This document shows, in pieces, positions 1 to 8,200 of a DNA stretch of 33,664 nucleotides. The translations under genes and the position numbers were made by a program. Source of the DNA: a virus. Each line of letters starts with the position of its first letter. The stretch's first letter is position 1. A model generated the notes under the pieces. It was not told the DNA's origin and ran no database searches. It was given only the letters and a program-made list of their open reading frames with translations. The stretch lies in IMG/VR virus record IMGVR_UViG_3300025886_000089, positions 1 through 33,664 of that record; one strand, 5' to 3'.

Positions 1-93
1 GTATACAACAATATCTCTTCCGAATGTTTCGTGAAGGCCCAAAAGCTGCTCTGCAATATTGCGTTTTTCGTAATCTTTAAAAAATGGTTGCAT
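1..93 (-). CDS. Partial hypothetical protein, N-terminus only (truncated by window edge)
   Basis: Reading the minus strand from the ATG at 93 gives 31 uninterrupted codons to the window edge. The peptide begins MQPFFKDYEKRN and continues with ...LLGLHETFGRDIVVY, which looks like real protein: mixed helix and strand, and none of the Ser/Phe/Ile-rich look of antisense shadows. I see no strong Shine-Dalgarno upstream of the ATG. The gene would be divergent from the tail operon. Its family is not recognised; a small head-tail joining or structural protein is possible, but that is a guess. A competing plus-strand reading (3-86, a C-terminus ending ...CVFRNL) is also open, so the strand is not settled. 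Confidence 0.45.
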   Translation of the reverse strand, partial: MQPFFKDYEKRNIAEQLLGLHETFGRDIVVY

Positions 94-149
94 ATATATT
101 GATACACTAATAAAAAATTTGTGTACTCTAATGCAGGTACAAGGTTTAT
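94..149. promoter_or_regulatory. Short divergent intergenic gap, possible promoter region
   Basis: This is the only clearly non-coding gap upstream of the tail genes, and it would separate two divergent reading frames. It is very AT-rich. A weak sigma70-like pair can be drawn for the plus strand (TTGATA at 99-104 and TACTCT at 124-129), but the 19-bp spacer is long and the match poor. A ribosome binding site AAGG (141-144) lies 5 nt before the ATG at 150. No hairpin terminator is visible. Calling it a promoter rests mainly on gene orientation. Confidence 0.2.
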
Positions 150-437
150 ATGGATCCAGAAGACATTTTTAAAAGGTGTTGCCAAAGGAATACGGTTTCC
201 CTATTCAAGGGCTTCCTCGTTATGATTGAGGACTTACACAAAGAGCACGAAATTAGTTTCGATAAGTTGAGAAACAATTTGCCAGAAGGCTGCTTGCCTG
301 TTGTGGATCAAGCCGACTACTTTAGTGAAGAAAAACTTCAGCATTTAAGAAAAAGAATTCTTGATATTGGTAACGAAACAATTAGAAATATTCAAGGAGA
401 TTTAGATAATTATACAGCGCACTTTATCTTTAAATAA
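150..437 (+). CDS. Small hypothetical protein of the tail operon (95 aa)
   Basis: A 95-aa acidic, mostly helical protein with no signal peptide or membrane segment. The start at 150 is supported by AAGG five bases upstream. Visible features are an N-terminal Cys pair (RCC) followed by a hydrophobic helix (SLFKGFLVMIEDLH), then a charged C-terminal half. I do not recognise a family. It lies 4 nt upstream of the next gene and on the same strand as the tape measure cluster, so a role in virion assembly (for example a small head-tail or tail-chaperone-region protein) is inferred from position alone. It is the first gene of the plus-strand run. Confidence 0.65.
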   Translation: MDPEDIFKRCCQRNTVSLFKGFLVMIEDLHKEHEISFDKLRNNLPEGCLPVVDQADYFSEEKLQHLRKRILDIGNETIRNIQGDLDNYTAHFIFK

Positions 438-441
438 AATT

Positions 442-1245
442 ATGACACAGGAAACTATAGAACAAACAAGAAAAAAACTCAAAGAAATTTACAGTTTCAC
501 TTTTGAGAAAAAAGAAAAAAATAAACTAACAGAAACAAAAACTGTAAAAAATCAAGACACGAACGAAGACGAAGAGGTTTCAATCACAAAAGAGATTGAA
601 GAAAGCGTGCCTTATAGAGTTGTGATGAAGAAGCCTAGTCGAAGGCAAATAGAAGAAGCAGAACTAGAGTTTAGTGTTGAAATGAGCAAATGCATCAAGA
701 ACGGCATACTCACAAAAGCTATGTTGGCAAAAAAATATAGCGACACAGGTGGACTTCTTGCAGAAGAGGATGCCAAATCGTTGACTAATATGTATATTAA
801 GTATGGCGAAATGTCTAATGAAATCGAGAGGCTTCAAATTAGTACTGACTCAGAATCAGAAAAATTTAAAAATAAAATTGGCTCGTTAGCTGGAGATATA
901 GCTCTTACAAGAAAAGATATCATTAACGTCGAAACATCATACGCAAATCTTTTCAATCATACGGCTGATATGCGAGCCGAAAACAAAGTTATTCAATGGT
1001 ATATATTAAACTTAACATATATACAAAAGGATGACCAAGACGAAATTGAACCTTTATTTCCTGGCAAAACATTTGAACACAAACTTCAAGTTTTTTATGA
1101 CATGGAGGAAGAGGGTGATGAGATTTATGATTTAATTGGGGGCAAGGTTGCTGCATTATTTAGTTTTTGGTATTATAGTTCTGGCTCTGCGTCTTCAGAT
1201 GAGCTAGCGAGTCTAAACCAAGATATAGATCAAGGTAATATCTAG
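442..1245 (+). CDS. Hypothetical tail-region protein, possible tail assembly chaperone (267 aa)
   Basis: A 267-aa, highly charged, largely helical protein. After a Lys/Glu-rich N-terminus there is a more ordered block at about residues 70-115 (KKPSRRQIEEAELEF, then CIKNGILTKAMLAKKYSDTG) that looks like a compact conserved fold; a second helical block follows, and the C-terminus is Ser/Asp-rich. It sits two genes before the tape measure, the position used in lambda-like phages by the tail assembly chaperones (G and G-T). I infer such a role from synteny and composition, not from a recognised domain. No strong ribosome binding site precedes the ATG; with only 4 nt from the previous stop, coupled translation is likely. 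Confidence 0.6.
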   Translation: MTQETIEQTRKKLKEIYSFTFEKKEKNKLTETKTVKNQDTNEDEEVSITKEIEESVPYRVVMKKPSRRQIEEAELEFSVEMSKCIKNGILTKAMLAKKYSDTGGLLAEEDAKSLTNMYIKYGEMSNEIERLQISTDSESEKFKNKIGSLAGDIALTRKDIINVETSYANLFNHTADMRAENKVIQWYILNLTYIQKDDQDEIEPLFPGKTFEHKLQVFYDMEEEGDEIYDLIGGKVAALFSFWYYSSGSASSDELASLNQDIDQGNI

Positions 1246-1249
1246 TGTC

Positions 1250-2236
1250 GTGGAAACGACCAAGCGTCGAAGAATATTTAGAGATGTTGTTCGAGGCTTC
1301 TCTGAGTCGACCTTAAACTCTGAGAAAGTTTTTGTGAAACATTTAACTCCTCACGACCAAGTAGAGCTTGAGGAGATAGAGGAGAGGTATTTTAATATTG
1401 CTAAAAACAAAGGCGTTCCTACCGAAGAAGATATGCTGGCTATGCTCGCCGAAGAAAATCAGTGGACGGAGAAAGATCAAAAAATTATTGAAGAGAAAAA
1501 AGAATTTATAAAAAGCTTGAGTACTGCCAAAAACAAACTGGTGCTCAAAAGCGAAATAGATCAACAACAAGATTTAATAGATAAAGAAAATAAATTGTTG
1601 CGTGATAAAGAATTGCAAAAGAAAAGCCTCATTGGCAATACTTGCGAAAAATATGCAAAAGATAGAATGAATGATTTTTATATGATTAAAAGTTTTTTTT
1701 ATGATCGTGAATTGAACAAGCCTTATTTTGATGATGGTAGGTTTGATGACATGCAGGACTATGAAATTTCAGATGTTGTGTTGTTGTATAATTCTATATT
1801 TGAGAATTTTGGTGAAGAAAGTATACAGCATACAGTATTAGAGGATTTTTATAGTCCTTATTTGAGCTTTGCTGAAGATAGCATGCAGTTTTATGGAAAG
1901 CCATTTTGTGAATTGACATACAATCAAATAAGATTGATAGTATACACAAGAGTATTTAAAAATATATTCGATTACAATGATAATATACCAGATCATATTA
2001 AATCTGATCCAAAAAAATTATTAGAGTTCGGAGGCTCTTCGAGAGAAGAAAAAGATAAAGCAGTTCAGAAGCTGCAGACCGGTGACGCAGCCACACTTGT
2101 AGGTGCTAAAAAGGAAGATTATGAGTATCTTGGAGTCAAGGAAAAAACTAAAGGTGTTGATCTGCATGAAGAGGTAAAGAAGAAGGGTGGAAGTTTAAAT
2201 ATGGAAGATTTAATGAAATTGCATGGCGTAGAATAA
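1250..2236 (+). CDS. Hypothetical tail-region protein just upstream of the tape measure (328 aa)
   Basis: A 328-aa charged protein. Translation most plausibly begins at GTG 1250, four bases after the previous stop; the frame is closed upstream by a TAG at 1226. AAGG at 1232-1235 is rather far to be an ideal ribosome binding site, so coupling to the upstream gene is likely. Residues about 60-135 are Glu/Lys-rich and coiled-coil-like; residues about 135-260 are a globular aromatic-rich region (MNDFYMIKSFFYDRELNKPY, YNQIRLIVYTRVFKNIFDY); the C-terminus is basic. The slot directly before the tape measure is where the second tail chaperone product lies in lambda-type phages, so an assembly role is plausible. 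I do not recognise the family. Confidence 0.6.
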   Translation: METTKRRRIFRDVVRGFSESTLNSEKVFVKHLTPHDQVELEEIEERYFNIAKNKGVPTEEDMLAMLAEENQWTEKDQKIIEEKKEFIKSLSTAKNKLVLKSEIDQQQDLIDKENKLLRDKELQKKSLIGNTCEKYAKDRMNDFYMIKSFFYDRELNKPYFDDGRFDDMQDYEISDVVLLYNSIFENFGEESIQHTVLEDFYSPYLSFAEDSMQFYGKPFCELTYNQIRLIVYTRVFKNIFDYNDNIPDHIKSDPKKLLEFGGSSREEKDKAVQKLQTGDAATLVGAKKEDYEYLGVKEKTKGVDLHEEVKKKGGSLNMEDLMKLHGVE

Positions 2237-2252
2237 ATTTGGTGTATATATG

Positions 2253-2270
2253 CCTTATCTAGGAATAAGG
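2253..2270 (+). promoter_or_regulatory. Small hairpin covering the tape measure ribosome binding site
   Basis: CCTTAT (2253-2258) can pair with ATAAGG (2265-2270) across a 6-nt loop CTAGGA. The right arm contains the AAGG that lies 4 nt before the ATG at 2275, while the loop holds a second candidate, AGGA. The stem is short (6 bp, AT-rich), so it may be only weakly stable. If it forms, it could moderate translation of the very large tape measure protein. Confidence 0.3.
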
Positions 2271-2274
2271 AAAA

Positions 2275-5200
2275 ATGAGCATAGATCTTGACGTACATGG
2301 TAATACTAAGCCGCTTGAAGCGGCAGTACAGGCGGCTGTAAACAGAATACGGCGGCAACCAATAAAAGTTTCCGTAGATGACAAAGGTGCCACTCAGCCT
2401 TTGGGTAACATGCGCAGGTCTGCAGATGAATTTACCAAATCGATGGAAGCTGCCAACGCTCGTATTCTTGCGTTTGGGGCTAGCATGGCAATTATAAACG
2501 GTATTTCTAATGCATTCAAGGCCATGGTTGTTAACTTGGTTGAAGTTGAAAAAGCTCTTGCAGATATAAATGTAGTAATGGGGTTGTCGACTGAAAACCT
2601 TCAAGCTTTTTCTTCTGGATTATTTGATGCGGCCAAAGAAACTGGGCAAGCATTTAAGGTAGCTTCTGATGCAGCAGTAGAGTATGCTCGTCAAGGTTTG
2701 TCTGTAGAAGAAACTTTAAAAAGAACGCGAGACGCTTTGATTCTTACTCGTCTGACAGGTATGGATTCTGCAAATGCGGTGAAAGCTTTAACCGCGGCAA
2801 TGAATACTTATGGTTCAGAAATAAAAGATACCACTGAGCTTGTAAGTAAATTTGCGGCAGTCGATGTTCAGTTTGCTGTTAGCGCAGAAGATTTTGCTGA
2901 CGCTATTGCCCGAACAGGTCAGTCTGCGAAAAGTGCTGGAGTTGATATCGATGAACTTGTTGGTATTGTTACCGCAGCTCAACAACAAACTGCTCGAGGC
3001 GGAAAGGTAATTGGAAACTCGCTGAAAACTATTTTTACGAGGGTTGGTAGAACCGGCACTCTTGATCAACTCGAAGAATTGGGTATTGCTGTTAGAGATG
3101 TTGAGGGCAATACAATCAATGCTACAAGAATACTCACTGATCTTGCAAACACTTTCGATGGTTTATCTGAATCTCAAAAAGCTCAAATCGCTCAAACAGT
3201 CGGTGGCGTTTTTCAAATCAATATTTTAAAGGCTGTTTTGAGTGATGCTGCAAAACAAAATGGTATACTTGCGAGGGCTACTGAAATTTCGTCTTCTGCT
3301 ACCGACGAAGCGATCCAAAAGAATGATCAGTTAAGGGATACTATTTCTGCTTTAGCTACAGAAACTGGTTTAGCTTTAAAAGAAATGAGCGCCGCAGTAG
3401 GAGAGGTTGTTCTGGCTCCTGGAATGGAGAAAATTTTAAACACTTTTAAAAGTTTTGCGGAAGGAGCAAATGATTTAATTGGAGATGGGGAGAGTGCTGG
3501 AAGTAAATTTGCTAACGGCTTTCTTGCTGGCATTGGAAATATATTATCTGGGCCAGGCTTGGTTGTTCTTACTGCAGTATTCTTTAAGTTGTTTGGTCAA
3601 GCTGTCAAATTTACAAGAGAAAGTCTTGGCTCTTTGATTGGTATAACAAGTGAAGCAAAGAAACAACAAGCAATACAATCATCTTTAGTAAATTTATTCT
3701 CTCAAAATGCGGCTCTTAATAAAGAGATGTTGAGAACAGATATTTCTAAAGTTGAAAAAGAGAAGATTATTCTTGGTTTGATAAAGTCTCAAATTGCCGA
3801 AGCTAAAGTATTAAATACTATAGCTCAACAAGCTTCTTCAACTCTATATCAACAAGGGTTTGGGGCCAATCTCACAAGAAGAACAAAGAAAGGTAGATCT
3901 GCAGAGGGTTTTATTCCTAATTTTGCCAAAACTTCAACCAAAGATAAATTTGAAGAAGAAGAAGCTGCGAAAGAAGCGGGTTATAAGCCTGGTCAGGTGA
4001 GATCAATGAGGGTTCCTGGAGAAGGAGATATTTTATACAATACAGCAGAGACAATAAAATATTTTCCGGGAATAAAGCAGCCTGCAATCATGCCTCCGTC
4101 CCAAACAAAAGCTGGATCAAACTATAAACAAGCTTTTGAGGATATTCATGGATTTAATCCTTACGAAGCTTCTGGTGTTGATTCTGTGGATAAGTCCCGT
4201 AATCAAAAATATACTCCAAATTCTTATTTAAAGAAAGTCCAGCGATTAAGATCTCAAGAAGATTTGGATGTGTCTAAAGATCCAGAAACAATTATTGGTT
4301 CTCAAAATCAAAGAACTCCGCCAAAAGAAAGGCGAGGTTCTGCGGAAGATTCTGGCTCAAAGAATCAAACTGCTCCACCTCAAGAACGCCAAGTCCAACC
4401 CGATCAACAAGAAGGCTCAAAAAACCAAAAGACTACTCCCAAAGAATTTACTGAACCCGATGAACAAAAGGGCTCCAGGAATCAAATAGCTCCACCTCAA
4501 GAGCGCCAAGCCCAACCCGATCAACAGGAAGGATCCAAAAACCAAAAGGCTACTCCCAAAGAATTTACTGAGCCTGGAGAACAGAAAGGTTCTAAAAACC
4601 AAACCGCTGCCCCTCAGGAAAGACAACTTGAGTCTGACGATCAAAAAGGATCCAAAAATCAAGTGGCTCCACCTCAGGAGCGCCAACAGAAACAAGAACA
4701 AAAAGGCTCGAAGAATCAAACAAGTAAAATCAAAATTACTGAAACAGAGGTATCTCTTGCTTCTGAATTATCTAAGTCGAGCAACAAGGAAAACAAGGAT
4801 TTATTTAAAAAAGGGTTCGACAAGTTACATGGCAAAGATTCGTCCGAATCGAAAACAATCTTCTCTGATAATAAAACAAGAACAAAAGGTATTGATCCAA
4901 ATAAAATAATTCAGGGTATAGATTTAAATAAGGGATCAAAGAATCAAATCGCTCCGCCACAGGAGCGTCAACTTTTTCCTGATGACAAGGAAGGTTCCAG
5001 GAATCAAACTGTTAGAAAAACACAAACCGATCAACAAGAAGGCTCGAAAAACCAAAAGACTACTCCCAAAGAATTTACTGAACCCGATGAACGAAAGGGT
5101 TCCAAGAATCAAACCACTGCTCCCGAAGGGCGACAATTAGAACCTCAAGAACAAAAAGGTTCCAAGAACCAAACCGATAGAGAGGTTCAAACCGATCAGC

Positions 5201-8200
5201 AGGTGGGCTCTAAAAATCAAAAGTCTGCACCGCAAGAAAGGCAGGTCACCGAAGAACAAAAGATTGACTCGAAGAATCAAAAAGTTGAAACTTCAGAGCG
5301 TAGAGAAGACGTAGACAAATTAGATCTCCCTGATATTAAAGGGGGCTCGAAAAATCAAAGCTCTCCTCCTCAAGAAAGACAGATTCAACCTGAAGATCAA
5401 AAAGGTTCTAAAAATCAAATCACGGAACCTCAAGAAAGAAAATTTGAGGTTGTCGAGCGCGGATCAAAAAACCAAAAGCTTAAACCATACTATCAAAAAG
5501 ACTTAAAAATATATCAAACCGAAAAAGAAACTCCGATTCTATCCAAAATAGATCAACAAAATTATCGCTCTGGTTTCGAAAAAATTAATGGATCTGACGC
5601 ATTCAATAAAAGGTTTGAAATAAATAGACTGAAAAAAGATGAAGAAGAAGTTGATGACTTAAAGAAGAAGCCGAAGCCTTACGCTTTGGGCTATGTTCCT
5701 AACTTCGCCAACTCAAGCAATCAAAGGCTTGTCCCTAAAGATAGACAAGAGCCAGATCTTTTTGATTATATATTTGCAGAAGGATTTGTTCCTAGCCCAG
5801 AAAAAATAGAAAGAAAAGAAGCGGTCAAATCTGGATACGCTCCTGGAGCAATAAAATCTATGGACATTCCCGGAGAAGGTCCAGTTGTTTACAACTCGGC
5901 AGAGCATGTGAAAACTTTTCCTGGCATGTCTCAACCAGCAATTATGCCTCCCGCTAAAAGTCGTGCTGGACAAGCTTACCAAAAAGAATTTGGAAAGGTT
6001 CATGGGTTTGATCCGTATAATTCTGATGGATATATACCCAACTTTGCGCTTCCGGCCGGCCTCTCCCCCGTGCAAAAAGATGCTATAATCCAGGTTGCAT
6101 CCAGTGGGCTCAAATGGGGCGACAAAAAAAGTAAAGAAATCCTTGATGCTGCTTGGGGCAAAGGTAATGTACCAAATCAAGGAAAGTTATTTGAAGATTA
6201 TGAGGACACTATTGGAGCCAAAAGCTTTCAGCGATTACAGGAGAAGCAATTAGATATTGAGGCAACCGATAAAGCTATCGAAAACGCTAAAGCCGCTATG
6301 CTTGTTCCTCCTGAAGCTGGTAGTGGAATAGCTAGTTATGGTACAGGCGACATAAGGCTTTCTTGGCCTGTATATGCACTTAAAGCCGGGAGTAAAACTG
6401 TCGGAACAAATCTCACTGAGTCGATAAAGGATTCCTCAAAAAATATTGGACTAAGTTATGCAAATCAAATACGAGCACTTATCAACGAAGGGCCTGTGGA
6501 AATGGGGGCGTTTAATCATGAATTTAAACAAGCAAAAGGAGCACAAGGGGGTATAAATGCTGCGGTCGGAGGAATATTTGAAACAGCTGTAAATACCGCA
6601 GTGAGTCATACGCCTGAACCAGATAAGCGATCCGATATTTATGGAGATTTTGATGTTAGAGGTCCTGGAGCTGTTGGTCAGTTAAGGAGAATTTTTACAG
6701 GCTTACCAAAGATAAATTTGGCGGATTATAAAAATTCATTGTCTACATCAAATAAACACTCTTTCTATAAAAAACTCATCAGCGAATTTGGGGTAAGAAA
6801 AACATGGGAGGAGGACGAAGTTGATGAAGCTGGGAATCCTATTCTCGGCAAAGACGGAAAACCAAGAAGGGTAACACGGTCAGGCGCAATTCCATATACT
6901 ACAAAAAAGTACAAGCTCTCCGACGATCTCAAGGATATAAGCCCTGCGTATAAGGACTTACTTGATGAAAACGAAAGTCCTATAAAGAAAAACGGAAAAA
7001 TAGTAAGGGTATCAAGAAAAGCTGCTCGCGGATATATTCCTAATTTCGCCGCAAATTCTTGGGAGTCCGAGCCCAGGTGGAAGTGGTCAATGAATTCAGA
7101 CTATACAGATTTTCAAAAGAAGAAAAACCTAGAAGAACTAAACAAAAGAATAAATAAGTTTGGAGGTTCAAATATACAAGCGACCGGAAAATATAGCGGG
7201 TATTTGCCTGTTGCTAGAATCACCGACCGAGAAACCGGTACATATACTGACTTTACATACGGAAAGGGGTCGGGCGAAGCAACAAATAGTACATCAATAA
7301 TATATTCTTCGCGAGGCAAGCAAGATCAAAAGGGCGGTGCGTTTAGAAACCTTGGGGCGCTTGGTGATTTTACAAAAAAACAAGGAGGAAAAGATCCTTC
7401 TATATATAGCGACTTTGATCAAATAAACCACGCAGAAGGAAAGAGTGCATGGGCCGCATTGCTTCGCGCATTTCCTCAATTAAAGCAAAGAATCAAGCCT
7501 GGTATGGCTACGTCTGGCGAGATGAATATTGGCTATGATGTTTTAAGGTTTAATTCTCTGCGCTCTTTAAAAATGCAAGTATCCAAGTGGGTAAACAAAA
7601 ATGGTGTTGAGGCATTTTTAAACTTCTCAAAGGGTAATCTTGGATTTAATGAAAAAAATGCTATTCTTGGTGGTACATCTTCTGGCGATTTCTTTTCAAT
7701 AGGTGGATTAAAATCTACCATGCTAAACAGAAGAAATAAAAATTATTTAAACGACTCTAAGGTTGGATTTTCTGCTGAAGGTCACGTTCCTAATTTTGCG
7801 AATCCGTTGAGCAATGCAATCAATCGCGAAAAGGCTGCGGGGGTTCCTGTTAATCAAATTCGTGTTGACGCTCATTCTGCTCTCGTAAAAAAAGAGAATC
7901 CTCTGGGCCTTGGAGTTACGAATACTCGAGACGAACCAAATGGATTAAGAGATGTTTTTGGCACAGACTCGTATATTCCTAATTATGCAATGAGTGATAA
8001 GATTGGACCTTTGACTCACGAGAGTTACAAGTCAGCGGTTTCAGAATTAGAAGATTCTATCAAGGAAGTAAATGCAGAAATTGATAAAGATCTAAAAGAA
8101 CGAAAGTCTTCTAGAGAAAAAAGATCAAAACTGCATGAGGAGCGACAAAAGTTGCTGAAAAAAGGCAATCGACGCACTAGCCAGGAGCAGAATCAACTTA

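Larger units (their letters stand above)
3901..7989 (+). repeat. Dispersed GYIPNFA-type motifs in the tape measure (six clear copies)
   Basis: Nine-residue motifs of the form (A/S)(E/D/R)G(Y/F/H)(I/V)PNFA occur at nt 3901-3927, 5683-5709, 6022-6048, 7024-7050 and 7774-7800, with a final SYIPNYA at 7966-7989. A decayed copy, AEGFVPSPE, is near 5776. The codons differ between copies, so these are old or selected repeats rather than a recent duplication. They mark boundaries of otherwise unrelated inserts, which suggests linker, anchoring or processing sites. I recall similar motifs in tape measure proteins of marine phages, but their function is unknown to me. Confidence 0.85.

Noticed and set aside
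3-86. Plus-strand reading ending ...CVFRNL, stop at 84-86 region
   Set aside because: It could be the end of an upstream plus-strand gene, but it has no visible start in the window and looks less protein-like than the minus-strand ATG frame over the same bases.
1226-1252. Possible +1 programmed frameshift joining the 267-aa and 328-aa genes (chaperone-style fusion)
   Set aside because: The downstream frame is open only from 1229, and no slippery site of a known type is present at ATC TAG T. The -1 frame used in lambda does not lead into the second gene. A GTG start at 1250 explains it more simply.
4297-5475. Array considered as a CRISPR or DNA-level regulatory repeat
   Set aside because: Repeats keep the reading frame, vary in length by codons, and conserve protein rather than nucleotide sequence, so they are coding repeats.
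5713-6180. 155-aa antisense frame within the tape measure
   Set aside because: Phe/Ile/Ser-rich shadow opposite conserved module and PNFA repeats; no independent evidence for a gene. Other long antisense frames in the tape measure and giant gene were dismissed for the same reason.
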